Shown here in pieces: positions 7,682-16,418 of a stretch of 64,000 bases of DNA. Source of the stretch: Sutcliffiella horikoshii (GTDB lineage: Bacteria; Bacillota; Bacilli; Bacillales; Bacillaceae_I). Numbering within the stretch: position 1 is the first letter of the stretch; each line of letters starts with the position of its first letter. Position numbers and translations under genes: made by a program. The stretch spans positions 2,108,001 through 2,172,000 of the forward strand of contig NZ_CP020880.1 of NCBI RefSeq assembly GCF_002157855.1, read 5' to 3'. The notes under the pieces are model-generated. The model ran no database searches and was not told the DNA's origin. It saw only the letters and a program-made list of their open reading frames with translations.

Positions 7682-8281
7682 TTACTTAAACCAACCTTTT
7701 TCCTTGGATTGAGTAATCGCTTCAATTCTGTTTTTCACTTCAAGTTTATCCAGTATGTTAGAAATATAATTTCTAACAGTACCTGATTTTATGCTTAACT
7801 CATCTGCAATTTCCTGCGTATTTTTGCCGTCAGCCACAAGCTCCAGAACCGCTTTTTCCCTCTCAGTGAGCGGATTTTCTTCTCCGTAGAAGTCATCCAT
7901 TAATTCCGGGGCATAAACGCGTCTTCCCGACATGATGCTTCGAATGGAGTTGGCCAGATCTTCACTTGGACTGTCTTTAAGTAAGTAACCGGTAACTCCC
8001 GCTTTCAAGGCTCTCTGGAAATACCCTGTTCTTGCAAATGTGGTCAATATGATGATTTTGCACCCAAGGCCCTTTAACTCTTCAGCTGCTTCCAAACCAG
8101 TTTTCTCTGGCATCTCAATATCCATAATACAAACATCTGGCTTATATTTGTGAAATAAAGCTACAGCCTCTTCCCCGTTTCCAGCCATTCCGACCACTTC
8201 CATATCATCTTCCAAATCTAGTAATGAACCTAAGGCGCCTAACATCATGCGTTGGTCCTCTGCTATTACTATCCGTATCAT
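7682..8281 (-). CDS. desR: response regulator DesR
   Basis: This 199-residue NarL/FixJ-type regulator has a receiver domain with the phosphorylated Asp at 54 (CIMDIEMPEKTG) and the acidic pocket EDQ at 8-10. A LuxR-type HTH follows near 135-190 (LTEREKAVLELVADGKNTQE). Identity to B. subtilis DesR is evident along the whole protein, including the ending IEAITQSKEKGWFK. DesR is activated by DesK when membrane fluidity falls and switches on the acyl-lipid desaturase gene des. Here it overlaps desK by 4 bp (ATGA), so the two are translationally coupled. No des gene is in the window. Confidence 0.93.
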   Translation of the reverse strand: MIRIVIAEDQRMMLGALGSLLDLEDDMEVVGMAGNGEEAVALFHKYKPDVCIMDIEMPEKTGLEAAEELKGLGCKIIILTTFARTGYFQRALKAGVTGYLLKDSPSEDLANSIRSIMSGRRVYAPELMDDFYGEENPLTEREKAVLELVADGKNTQEIADELSIKSGTVRNYISNILDKLEVKNRIEAITQSKEKGWFK

Positions 8282-9414
8282 GCTTTCTCCTCCTGTTCCC
8301 TCTGATTGACCATTTTGGGCACCTTGATTCGGATGGTTGTTCCCTGTTCCCCGCTAATCTCCATCTGGCCATTTACAAATTCCAGTCTTTCTCTAATGCC
8401 GAGCAGTCCGCTGCCTTTACCTATATCATCCTGCTCTGTCATTCCAACCCCGTTGTCACGAATGGTCAGTCTGATTTCATCTCCCAGCTGCTCCATCGTA
8501 ACCGTACATTTTGATGCTTTACTATGTTTAACTACATTCGTAACCGCTTCTTTCAAGCACATACTCAATATGTTCTCTAAGAACAATGAATTGTCCTTTA
8601 AAGGTAAATCATGCTCCAATTTTAGGTCTATCTGTGCAGCATCAAGTATTTGTTTTATCCTTACAAATTCCTCTTTTAATCGTATTCCCCTCATTTGAGA
8701 CACCATTTGTCTCACTTCATTCAAGGCGGTCCGGGCTGTTTGTTGAACATCCTTTAGCTCCGATTTTGCCTGGTCAGGATTCTTAGTCATTACTTTCCTA
8801 GCAAGATCGCTCTTCAAGCCGATTAACGAAAGTTTTTGTCCAAGTGTATCATGCAGATCTCTTGCAATCCGTTGTCTTTCTTCTTGAATGATAAGCTCAG
8901 AAATTCTTTTATTAGCAACATCCAACTGTTCTTCTAGCTGATCTTGTTTTCGCTTATTGTAAAGATTAAATGGTAGTAAAATCACTGCAATCCAAATGAT
9001 AACGACAAACGGGATTTGTTTTAAGAATAATTCGTCCCTCATGACGACATTTATGTTGATTGCTACTGTAGTTGCAATCAAATGAATGATATATAGCACA
9101 GTAAAGGCTATTTTATTTTTAATTTTTCCATTGTAATAAGCTATATAGAAAGCAAAGTAAATGAAATGAAACAAGATTGTCATGGTAATGGAAATTCCTA
9201 TCAGTAAACAAGTCCATAGGTAGACAGGCCACTTATAAGAGATGAATGCAAATCTATAAGCAATAAAAAATAGAATCGTTAAACATATCCCAACTATTAT
9301 TTCGGGGGTGGATGATGATTGAAAAATAAAATAAAACGGAAGGATGCTGAATACGCTCCAGATATATGGTGATATTCCAGAACCTTTTTGAAACATTAAA
9401 TATCTCTTTTTCAT
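8278..9414 (-). CDS. desK: membrane thermosensor histidine kinase DesK
   Basis: The 378-residue protein has about five N-terminal membrane segments (residues 15-155), a linker helix and a HisKA_3 dimerisation helix. The phosphoacceptor His is at 188 in ARDLHDTLGQKLSL. An ATPase domain follows, with N box KEAVTNVVKHSKAS and DNGVGM and GLLGIRERL motifs. It follows B. subtilis DesK closely, with the phosphoacceptor at the same number. DesK senses bilayer thickness and order through its membrane part and phosphorylates DesR in the cold. It is first in the desKR operon, with an extended -10 upstream. In B. subtilis the target desaturase gene lies immediately upstream; here an M50-like protease gene takes that place. 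Confidence 0.93.
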   Translation of the reverse strand: MKKRYLMFQKGSGISPYIWSVFSILPFYFIFQSSSTPEIIVGICLTILFFIAYRFAFISYKWPVYLWTCLLIGISITMTILFHFIYFAFYIAYYNGKIKNKIAFTVLYIIHLIATTVAININVVMRDELFLKQIPFVVIIWIAVILLPFNLYNKRKQDQLEEQLDVANKRISELIIQEERQRIARDLHDTLGQKLSLIGLKSDLARKVMTKNPDQAKSELKDVQQTARTALNEVRQMVSQMRGIRLKEEFVRIKQILDAAQIDLKLEHDLPLKDNSLFLENILSMCLKEAVTNVVKHSKASKCTVTMEQLGDEIRLTIRDNGVGMTEQDDIGKGSGLLGIRERLEFVNGQMEISGEQGTTIRIKVPKMVNQREQEEKA

Positions 9415-9454
9415 AGTTGAAACCTCATTTATCCTTTACATGTCTTGTATCTTT

Positions 9455-9463
9455 ATTATACCA
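9455..9463 (-). promoter_or_regulatory. extended -10 promoter of desKR
   Basis: On the minus strand the sequence reads TGGTATAAT, a perfect -10 with an extended TGn, 41 bp before the desK start. A convincing -35 is not visible, which fits a promoter that needs an activator or relies on the extended -10. Confidence 0.55.
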
Positions 9464-9542
9464 AAGTTAATAGGAAAGTTCTGTAAATTGATATTTTTAA
9501 ACATTTAAATCCATTTTACTCTTTAAATGATACTACTCATAG

Positions 9543-9578
9543 TCATACGTGTCATAAGCTTGTTATGACAAATGTCAT
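9543..9578. promoter_or_regulatory. palindromic TCATA cluster upstream of desK
   Basis: TCAT occurs at 9543, 9552 and 9575 with an inverted copy at 9565. TCATAA/TTATGA (9552-9568) and ATGACA-AA-TGTCAT (9565-9578) are overlapping perfect inverted repeats. The cluster is about 85-120 bp upstream of the desK -10. Binding by DesR or another regulator is inferred from position only. Confidence 0.4.
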
Positions 9579-9587
9579 ATATTTATA

Positions 9588-10094
9588 TTAATTAGACGGG
9601 TTTTTACTGAACTTTCTATTCGTTAATATATTTAAGGCGGCCATCCCATCACTAGGGCAGCCATTCAGGTGATTAATTGGAAATAAAGAAAAGAACAAAA
9701 AATAAAATGAAAAATAAGTAAACTGATAGAAGAAGATACTTGGCTCCAATACTTCGTTTAATATTAATGTATTTAAGATGAATATGGACAAAATGTTAAA
9801 AATTGATCCTCCTAAATAGACTAAAATCTTATCAAGTTTAGAAGCTTTTTTGCTTATGGAAATATATTCGCACCAACCATCATAAAAATATAACTTCCTG
9901 ATTCGTATCGAGCCAATCTTGAAAAGGACATTGCCGGTTCCAATATGGACAATAACTTTACCGCCAAATAGCTTTGCAAAGAAATAATGCCCTAACTCAT
10001 GAATAATTGTCACAATAGGTAAGACTAGAAAAAAAGAGAAGAAAAATTTCCACAAATCATTTATTCCGAACAATGTAAACACTACCTTTCCCAA
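9588..10094 (-). CDS. small M50-like (site-2 protease type) membrane metalloprotease
   Basis: The 168-residue hydrophobic protein has a zinc motif HELGH at 32-36 inside the first membrane region. A second motif near the C-terminus, NHLNGCPSDG, corresponds to the N-x-x-P...DG motif that supplies the third zinc ligand in M50 proteases. It has about four membrane segments, no PDZ domain, and is shorter than usual S2P members. Such enzymes cut peptides within the membrane, for example pheromone precursors or anti-sigma factors. It lies downstream of a Rap/NprR-like TPR gene on the same strand. The start is uncertain: TTG at 10094 has no clear ribosome site, and GTG at 10082 or TTG at 10073 follow GGGAAAGG. 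Confidence 0.65.
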   Translation of the reverse strand: MGKVVFTLFGINDLWKFFFSFFLVLPIVTIIHELGHYFFAKLFGGKVIVHIGTGNVLFKIGSIRIRKLYFYDGWCEYISISKKASKLDKILVYLGGSIFNILSIFILNTLILNEVLEPSIFFYQFTYFSFYFLFFSLFPINHLNGCPSDGMAALNILTNRKFSKNPSN

Positions 10095-10198
10095 TGGTGT
10101 AAAGAATTAAATAGTGCTTACATACCCTAAATTCAACATTCAAACATGATTTGATGAAAGAAAATAAAACTAAGCCAAATTACCCATTTATCATAGCG

Positions 10199-10232
10199 AA
10201 GCCCACACCAATATTCTTGGTGTGGGCTTTAA
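10199..10232. terminator. strong hairpin between the TPR and M50-like genes
   Basis: GCCCACACCAA and TTGGTGTGGGC pair perfectly around a 5-base loop. The T tract after it is poor on both strands, so it may only partly terminate transcription and allow read-through from the TPR gene into the protease gene. Confidence 0.55.
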
Positions 10233-10241
10233 GGATTGCTC

Positions 10242-11462
10242 TTAGTAAGAGGTTTTTGATTTTATATTTTGCAAACAGCTGTCGAAAAACTCACTTGCTA
10301 ACTTGTATTGTTGGTTTTCATAATAGTATTTAGCCAACATTTCCATATACTTAATGCTGTATCGTTCATTCCCGGCATTTTTAAAATAGGGTATTACCTG
10401 TTGTAAAATATACGGCTCTAATTCTGTATCTTTATTTAATAGATAGATATGTGCGGTAAAGTGAAGAATATATTCTGTTAAATCAATTCTTTTGGCCAAT
10501 CTTAACCCTTGTTCCGCCCATTCCTTTGAAAATTCTGTTTGTTGTAAAAAGTAATATTCTTCAACAAGTCCTAGGATGGAAAAAACACTTCTTTCTTCTT
10601 CTCTTTTTCGTTTTAATGATTCTAAATAATAATAGATCGCTTCCTCTGATTGCTTTAAATAGGACTTAATGCATCCAAGATTGTGAAGTGCCATCGATTC
10701 CAGATAAGAATCTCCAATGCTTTCCCCAATGTTTTTTGCAGAAAGATAATGTTTTTCTGCAAAGTCCTGGCGTTTGGAATGATTATAGTTGATACCTAAA
10801 ATAATATGACATTCAGCTGAACGTTTATTGTTATAGAGACTTTGATAGAGGGAAAGAGCCTTTTCGGCATAAAAGATAGATTCAAACGTGTCACAAGTTT
10901 TGATTTTCGTCAATGAGACTTGATAATACAGTTCTGCTTTATCATCTTCAGAAATATAAGGTAGTTTTTCAGCCAATGATAGGGCGTTATCAAGTGCTAA
11001 GGTGGATTGTAAAAAATTATTGGTTCGATAATGATAGATTCCTAATGTTTTATGGTGTATGTACTCAACAGAGGGATTTATGCTAGTAGGTAAACTTCTA
11101 ATTTGATTAAATATTGGCTCATATAGCTTTCTATCATTATTTAAGATAAAGTACTTAAGCTTCACCACGAGATAAAGTAAGTTTATGCTGGGATCAGATA
11201 AGACATGATTAATATTAAACTCATCATTTAAATATAGAAACTTTTCCCTTGCAGCCTTTTTATCCTGTAGCACAGTAAAATCATAAATTTTATATAATAG
11301 CTCCTCCACTGGTGTATGGAATTTTAAATTCCCTTGACTCTTTAGATTGTCTACGTGTCCATTTGATAATTCGAAGGTGCCTACGATTCCTTGATCTAGA
11401 TTATAATTTAGAGAGAATGTGTCCCTAGAAAGCCTATTACTATGATTAATTAAATTCCTCAT
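10242..11462 (-). CDS. TPR regulator of the Rap/NprR (RRNPP) type, no clear HTH
   Basis: From the ATG at 11462 (AAAGGGTG six bases upstream) the protein has 406 residues. From about residue 55 to the end it is built of TPR-like helical pairs. Recognisable units are EYIHHKTLGIYHYRTNNFLQ, SAECHIILGINYNHSKRQDF, ESMALHNLGCIKSYLKQSEE and YSIKYMEMLAKYYYENQQYK. Spacing and style match the peptide-binding domain of Rap phosphatases, NprR and AimR. The N-terminal 50 residues do not form an HTH that I can recognise. RRNPP proteins are switched by short secreted peptides. I found no Phr-like precursor with a signal peptide next to it; an M50-like protease gene follows. It diverges from ythA. Family level is fairly sure, partner unknown. 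Confidence 0.65.
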   Translation of the reverse strand: MRNLINHSNRLSRDTFSLNYNLDQGIVGTFELSNGHVDNLKSQGNLKFHTPVEELLYKIYDFTVLQDKKAAREKFLYLNDEFNINHVLSDPSINLLYLVVKLKYFILNNDRKLYEPIFNQIRSLPTSINPSVEYIHHKTLGIYHYRTNNFLQSTLALDNALSLAEKLPYISEDDKAELYYQVSLTKIKTCDTFESIFYAEKALSLYQSLYNNKRSAECHIILGINYNHSKRQDFAEKHYLSAKNIGESIGDSYLESMALHNLGCIKSYLKQSEEAIYYYLESLKRKREEERSVFSILGLVEEYYFLQQTEFSKEWAEQGLRLAKRIDLTEYILHFTAHIYLLNKDTELEPYILQQVIPYFKNAGNERYSIKYMEMLAKYYYENQQYKLASEFFDSCLQNIKSKTSY

Positions 11463-11815
11463 TGAATACACCCTTTGTGTGAATTATAAGAATATTTTAC
11501 CACCTTCTTCTACATATTTATACAACTTTCCGTTAGATTTTACTTTTTTTTCTAATATCTTTTGTTACTTAAAAAAGTAGGCGTTAGTTACTTAACCTCT
11601 CCTTCTCTTCATTATTTGTCACAAATTAGCCGAATCTTTGCCATAAAGATGTCATATTCAAGCGCTTTCCCCCTGTTTTGCTTCTTGGTTAAAGGGAATA
11701 TACTAGAAAGAGAGTTTGCTTAGAGTTTATATTGTGAAGTATTGAGCAATCTATTGTATAATAAAAAATGAACCTAGAAGATTGTAATTTTGTTTTAAAA
11801 AGGAGTGGAGTATGG
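11463..11815. promoter_or_regulatory. divergent promoter region between the TPR gene and ythA
   Basis: This is about 350 bp without a gene. Towards ythA there is TTGTGA (11732-11737), a 19-bp spacer and a perfect TATAAT (11757-11762). Upstream are the palindrome ATTTGTCACAAAT (11617-11629), reminiscent of redox-regulator sites, and TTCAAGCGCTTTCC (11657-11670), which matches a cre site at 11 of 14 positions. Control by oxygen or redox state and by CcpA would suit a terminal oxidase but is inferred. Confidence 0.45.
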
Positions 11816-13156
11816 ATGTTTGGAATGTTTGAATACGATCCGGTCTTTTTAAGCCGAATTCTTACTGGAATTACACTGGCTGTGCACGTCATTTTCGCCA
11901 CGGTCGGTGTGGGAGTTCCACTTATGATAGCTTTGGCAGAATGGATGGGAATAAAGAGAAATGATGAACATTATCGCCTGCTTGCGAGAAGATGGGCACG
12001 CGGATTTGTTATAACCGTTGCGATTGGGGTAGTGACAGGGACCGCTATCGGTTTACAGTTGAGCTTACTTTGGCCGAACTTTATGCAGATGGCCGGCCAT
12101 GTTATCAGTCTTCCATTGTTCATGGAAACCTTTGCGTTTTTCTTTGAAGCTATCTTCCTCGGCATCTACTTATATACTTGGGACCGATTTAAAAAGAAAA
12201 TCTATCACTTTTTCATTTTGATTCCTGTAGCGCTCGGTGCAATGGCTTCAGGCTTTTTTATCACAACAGTGAACGGTTTTATGAATGCGCCAAGAGGATT
12301 TGACCTTGAAAACGGCGTATTGACCAATATCCGTCCTTTAGAAGCAATGTTCAATCCCGCAACCCCTACAAAGGTTGCTCACGTCTTATCTTCGGCATAT
12401 TTAACAACAGCATTTGTTTTAGCAGCCATTGCAGCCTTTGCGATACTTAGAGGAAAAGACCATGTTTATCATAAAAAAGCATTGCACCTTACTATGACAG
12501 CAGCTGCAATCTTTGCAATATCTACTGCTATCATTGGTGATTTTTCAGGAAAGTATCTAGCAAAATATCAACCTGAAAAACTTGCCGCAGCAGAATGGCA
12601 TTTTGAGACTTCAACGGAAGCTCCTTTAATATTGGGTGGAGTCCTTCAAGAAAATAATGAAGTGAAATATGCACTGGAAATTCCCTATGCCTTAAGCATT
12701 CTTGCTCACGGGACACCTGATGCAGAAGTGATTGGCTTAGAAGAGTTCCCTGAAGAGGAGCTCCCTCCATTAATCGTCCATTACTTCTTCGATTTAATGG
12801 TGGGGATAGGGATGTTCTTGGCGTTTGTATCTATTCTGTATGTCTTGTTTGCAAAAGTACGGAAATGGAACGAATGGAACAAACCTTTATTATGGGCGAT
12901 CGTTGCAGGTGGACCGCTTTCCCTCTTGGCAATTGAGATGGGTTGGTTCTTTGCTGAACTTGGAAGGCAGCCTTGGTTGCTTGTAGGTTATATGACCGTG
13001 GAACAAGGTGCAACAACATCGGAGCATGTAGATTTAATGATTGTCCTTTTTGTTCTGCTTTACATCGTTCTTTGTACAACATGTGCCACAGTATTGCGGA
13101 AAATGTTTAAAAATAACCCGGTGGAGAAAGAGCTTCACGACAGAGGCATGGAGTAA
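11816..13156 (+). CDS. ythA: cytochrome bd-type quinol oxidase subunit I (YthA type)
   Basis: The start is ATG at 11816, 10 bases after AGGAG; an earlier in-frame ATG at 11768 lies before this ribosome site. The 446-residue protein has about nine membrane helices. It carries the haem-ligand His near the N-terminus (LAVHVIFATVGVG), the FFEAIFLGIY helix, the short Q-loop typical of YthA/CIO-type enzymes, and the conserved EMGWFFAELGRQPW motif. The enzyme oxidises (mena)quinol and reduces oxygen to water without pumping protons. The short Q-loop and overall match point to the B. subtilis YthA branch rather than CydA. It heads the ythA-ythB-cydS operon, with a 12-bp gap to ythB. No cydCD assembly genes are present here. 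Confidence 0.88.
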   Translation: MFGMFEYDPVFLSRILTGITLAVHVIFATVGVGVPLMIALAEWMGIKRNDEHYRLLARRWARGFVITVAIGVVTGTAIGLQLSLLWPNFMQMAGHVISLPLFMETFAFFFEAIFLGIYLYTWDRFKKKIYHFFILIPVALGAMASGFFITTVNGFMNAPRGFDLENGVLTNIRPLEAMFNPATPTKVAHVLSSAYLTTAFVLAAIAAFAILRGKDHVYHKKALHLTMTAAAIFAISTAIIGDFSGKYLAKYQPEKLAAAEWHFETSTEAPLILGGVLQENNEVKYALEIPYALSILAHGTPDAEVIGLEEFPEEELPPLIVHYFFDLMVGIGMFLAFVSILYVLFAKVRKWNEWNKPLLWAIVAGGPLSLLAIEMGWFFAELGRQPWLLVGYMTVEQGATTSEHVDLMIVLFVLLYIVLCTTCATVLRKMFKNNPVEKELHDRGME

Positions 13157-13168
13157 GGGGGATGAAAA

Positions 13169-14182
13169 ATGAGCTATGAAGTTATTGGGATTACTGTCTT
13201 ATGGACATTTTTGTACGGTTATTTAATTGTAGCATCCATTGATTTTGGGGCTGGCTTCTTTAGTTATTATTCAACGATTACCAAGAAAAATCATCTAATC
13301 AACAAAGTGATTGTCCGTTACCTCTCTCCTGTTTGGGAGGTAACGAATGTGTTTCTCGTATTCTTCTTTATAGGAATTGTGGGCTTCTTCCCTTCTACCG
13401 CCTATTATTATGGAACAACACTTTTAATACCGGGAAGTATCGCGATTGTACTGTTGGCAATTCGTGGGTCTTACTATGCTTTCCATCATTATGGTGAGAA
13501 AGGAAACAACTTTTATCAAGCCTTATATGGAGCCACAGGCCTTTTAATTCCTGCTTCCCTTTCTGTTGTTCTTACTATTTCAGAGGGTGGATTCATTTAT
13601 AAATATGAAGATTCCGTATGGTTGGATTATGGAGCTTTATTCACCAGTTTCTATTCTTGGGCAGTGGTCATCTTGGCTTTAGTAAGTGTACTTTACATCT
13701 CGGCTTACTTCCTGGCATATTACGCTAAAACAGCTCAAGACGAAAAGGCTTTTGATGTGTTAAGAAAATATGCCTTGAATTGGAGCCTGCCAACGATACT
13801 CGCCAGCGTTCTCGTATTCTTTGCTTTAAGCGATCATAACCCAGAACACTTCGATAAAATGTTGGAACTTTCCTGGATGTTCAGTCTTTCGTTCCTCTTT
13901 TTCCTTGGAGCGGTTTATCTGATGTGGAAAAAGAAACATCTTGGTGTAGCTTTTATCTTGGTAATGCTTCAGTTTGCAACGGCATTCTTCGGTTACGGGG
14001 CCTCTCATATGCCTTACCTTTTGTATCCATATTTGACGATCTATGATGGATTTACAAATGAGGCAATGGCTGTAGCGTTGATTACGGCATTCATTGCTGG
14101 GCTTTGCCTACTGATTCCTTCATTATATCTATTGATGCGCTTGTTCTTATTCGATAACAAGTACGTGCAAGGAAAAAAATAA
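13169..14182 (+). CDS. ythB: cytochrome bd-type quinol oxidase subunit II (YthB type)
   Basis: The 337-residue protein has about eight to nine membrane helices and the conserved N-terminal pattern WTFLYGYLIVASIDFGAGFF of bd oxidase subunit II. YLSPVWEVTNVFLVFFFIG is the other diagnostic stretch. It pairs with subunit I in the membrane and does not itself bind haem. GGGGGATG lies seven bases before the ATG. It is followed after 13 bp by a 33-codon gene for the third subunit. Confidence 0.88.
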   Translation: MSYEVIGITVLWTFLYGYLIVASIDFGAGFFSYYSTITKKNHLINKVIVRYLSPVWEVTNVFLVFFFIGIVGFFPSTAYYYGTTLLIPGSIAIVLLAIRGSYYAFHHYGEKGNNFYQALYGATGLLIPASLSVVLTISEGGFIYKYEDSVWLDYGALFTSFYSWAVVILALVSVLYISAYFLAYYAKTAQDEKAFDVLRKYALNWSLPTILASVLVFFALSDHNPEHFDKMLELSWMFSLSFLFFLGAVYLMWKKKHLGVAFILVMLQFATAFFGYGASHMPYLLYPYLTIYDGFTNEAMAVALITAFIAGLCLLIPSLYLLMRLFLFDNKYVQGKK

Positions 14183-14195
14183 GGAGGGTCATTCC

Positions 14196-14297
14196 ATGGA
14201 AAACTTCTTGATTATGTATGCTGCACCATTGATAGTGGCTGCTGGCATCTTCGTTTTATTCCTTTGGGGAGCCAAGGGGAAGGAAAAATATAAATAA
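14196..14297 (+). CDS. cydS: cytochrome bd oxidase small subunit CydS type (33 aa)
   Basis: I translated this gene directly: MENFLIMYAAPLIVAAGIFV, then a short rest ending KGKEKYK and a TAA at 14295-14297. It is 33 residues with one membrane helix. It has the same length and opening (M-x-x-FLIMYA) as CydS, the single-helix subunit found in the Geobacillus bd oxidase structure, which shields the haem region of subunit I. AAGGAGGG lies nine to ten bases before the ATG. It is third in the ythAB operon and is followed by a strong terminator. Confidence 0.85.
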   Translation: MENFLIMYAAPLIVAAGIFVLFLWGAKGKEKYK

Positions 14298-14302
14298 ATT
14301 CA

Positions 14303-14340
14303 AGACAGCCCTGCCGATTGTATGGCGGGGCTGTTTTTGC
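14303..14340. terminator. bidirectional terminator between cydS and tctA
   Basis: ACAGCCCTGCC and GGCGGGGCTGT form a GC-rich hairpin followed by TTTTT on the plus strand and preceded by A-rich sequence. It serves the oxidase operon and probably the convergent tct operon. Confidence 0.85.
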
Positions 14341-14368
14341 CTAGATTAAAATGTAAAGAAGACTGCGT

Positions 14369-15877
14369 TTATACATCTAAGTTATTTTCGTCACTAACCA
14401 CTGTCGGTTTCTTTTTAAGTAATGGAATGATTAGAGACAACAAAGCTACACCTATCAAAATAGCGGATATAGGACTATTTACAAAGACCAACCAGTCCCC
14501 ATTTGAGATGGTTAGGGATTGACGCATCGCCTGCTCCATCATGCCGCCTAGAATGAACGCGAGGATAAATGGGGCTGCAGGAAAGGAAAATATTCTCATC
14601 AAAAACCCTGCTATTCCGAATAATAGCAATATATATAAATCAAAAGTATTGAAGCTTATGGCATAGACCCCGATAAGACTGAACATGATGACCAAGGAGA
14701 TTAGCAAAGGCCTTGGAACCTTAAGCACTTTGGCTATATATGGGATAAGCGGAAGGTTCAATACCAATAAAAACACATTTCCTATATACATACTTGCAAT
14801 AATTCCCCAGAACACTTCAGGATTATCCTGTACCAGTAAAGGGCCTGGCTGTACACCTAGAACAAGGAAGGCACCAAGAAGGACAGCGGTTGTACCCGAT
14901 CCAGGAATACCTAAACTTAGGAGGGGAACAAAGGCCCCGCCTGTCGCCGCATTGTTGGCAGCTTCAGGTGCAGCAAGACCTTTTATCGATCCCTTCCCAA
15001 ACTCTTCAGGCTTTTTGGCGATTCGCTTTTCTGTGACATACGCAATAAAAGATGCGATGGTCGCCCCTGCTCCAGGTAGAACACCTAGCAAAAAGCCTAG
15101 AAACGATTGCCTCGTAACTGGTCCCTTCATTTCATGGACATCTTCTCTGGATAGCTTCAGACTGCCAATGTTTCCACTCATTCCCCCTGAGCTGTCCTTA
15201 CGATTGAAGATCAATATACAAACTTCTGCCAGTGCGAATAAACCAAGAGCTATTACAAGAAAGTCAATTCCTTCGAGGAGGTTGATGTTCCCGAAAGTAA
15301 AGCGCTGTGTTCCCGTTTGAGCATCTATACCGATCGTTACGGCCATGAAACCTAACACAGCGGAAATCATAGCTTTTATTGTGGACCCATCAGACAGACT
15401 TGAAATGGCTGTCAGTCCCATCAGCATCAAAGCAAAATACTCAGTAGGACCGAACACGACAGCGACTGAAGCTAATAAAGGAGTAAAAAGCATCAACAAA
15501 ATTACACTGATAGTACCTCCTGTGAAGGAAGCGATGGCAGCAATGGCCAAAGCTTTTCCTGCCTTCCCCTGTTGCGCCATGGGATATCCATCAAATGCGG
15601 TTGCAACAGTACCCGATATTCCAGGTGCATTTAATAAAATGGAGGATGAAGACCCTCCAAATACTGCCCCGTAATAGACCCCGGCCATCATGACCAATGC
15701 CAACGCCGGGTCCATACTATAGGTCACAGGAATCATGATGGCAATCGCACTGATTGGTCCTAGACCCGGCATCATCCCAATAAAGGTTCCGATAAATACC
15801 CCTAAAAATACAAATAAAATACCTTCTATACTAAATGCGACTTGAAATCCAGAAAAGAGACCTTCCATAGAACCCAT
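14369..15877 (-). CDS. tctA: tripartite tricarboxylate transporter large permease TctA
   Basis: The 502-residue membrane protein has about twelve helices and the TctA signature motifs GTFIGMMPGLGPISAIAI and PGISGTVATAFDGYPMAQQG. A repeated half includes LLGVLPGAGATIASFIAYVTEK and LGIPGSGTTAVLLGAF. It forms the channel part of a TTT-family transporter driven by ion gradient, taking substrate handed over by TctC. It is last in tctCBA, 12 bp after tctB, with AGGAGGTG before the ATG. The substrate could be citrate or another tri- or dicarboxylate. Confidence 0.92.
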   Translation of the reverse strand: MGSMEGLFSGFQVAFSIEGILFVFLGVFIGTFIGMMPGLGPISAIAIMIPVTYSMDPALALVMMAGVYYGAVFGGSSSSILLNAPGISGTVATAFDGYPMAQQGKAGKALAIAAIASFTGGTISVILLMLFTPLLASVAVVFGPTEYFALMLMGLTAISSLSDGSTIKAMISAVLGFMAVTIGIDAQTGTQRFTFGNINLLEGIDFLVIALGLFALAEVCILIFNRKDSSGGMSGNIGSLKLSREDVHEMKGPVTRQSFLGFLLGVLPGAGATIASFIAYVTEKRIAKKPEEFGKGSIKGLAAPEAANNAATGGAFVPLLSLGIPGSGTTAVLLGAFLVLGVQPGPLLVQDNPEVFWGIIASMYIGNVFLLVLNLPLIPYIAKVLKVPRPLLISLVIMFSLIGVYAISFNTFDLYILLLFGIAGFLMRIFSFPAAPFILAFILGGMMEQAMRQSLTISNGDWLVFVNSPISAILIGVALLSLIIPLLKKKPTVVSDENNLDV

Positions 15878-15889
15878 CTCTCACACCTC

Positions 15890-16351
15890 CTAAAATGGTA
15901 ACACTCCTGGTGGTAAATGAATAAGGAGCAAGTAATTGAAAAGTAAATATAAGAGCAACGAAAAAATGATTGCCACTAAGGCACTTACTTTATATTTTTT
16001 ATATCCAAGAAATGATGAACAAGTAAAAACAAATGCTGCTGTCATAATGACAAAACCTATTATTTCAAGTAAAAAAATATAGATTAAAATAAATCCCGCA
16101 ACCCCAAGCAGGACGTAAAGTTCCTTCTTAGGGATCGTTCTTTTTTGTTTTTCTTGTTCGGTTTCCTCTTTCTTCTGAACGAAAAGTAAAATGGACAATA
16201 ATAATAGTAAGAAACCTAATCCTTTTGGTACCACATCCGCATCGACTAACGCATATGGGTAACTGGGGATCTGGTAGCTTAAAAACAGGTATGCTCCTGC
16301 AAAGAGGGTTAGTGCCAATCCAAGTTTACGATTTATCGGTCTTAGTATCAT
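15890..16351 (-). CDS. tctB: tripartite tricarboxylate transporter small permease TctB
   Basis: From the ATG at 16351 (GGGGAG upstream; an in-frame GTG at 16363 lies inside this ribosome site) the protein has 153 residues. It has four predicted membrane segments: near residues 10-30, 40-60, a split pair at 80-115, and 125-145. Length and topology match TctB, the small permease that pairs with TctA. The sequence is poorly conserved, as is usual for this subunit, so the call rests on topology and on its place between tctC and tctA. Confidence 0.85.
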   Translation of the reverse strand: MILRPINRKLGLALTLFAGAYLFLSYQIPSYPYALVDADVVPKGLGFLLLLLSILLFVQKKEETEQEKQKRTIPKKELYVLLGVAGFILIYIFLLEIIGFVIMTAAFVFTCSSFLGYKKYKVSALVAIIFSLLLYLLFNYLLLIHLPPGVLPF

Positions 16352-16418
16352 ATAACTCCCCACCTATCCATAGGGACCGCTCCCTCTTTATGGAGGGTAG
16401 CGGGTCACCTATTAATCT

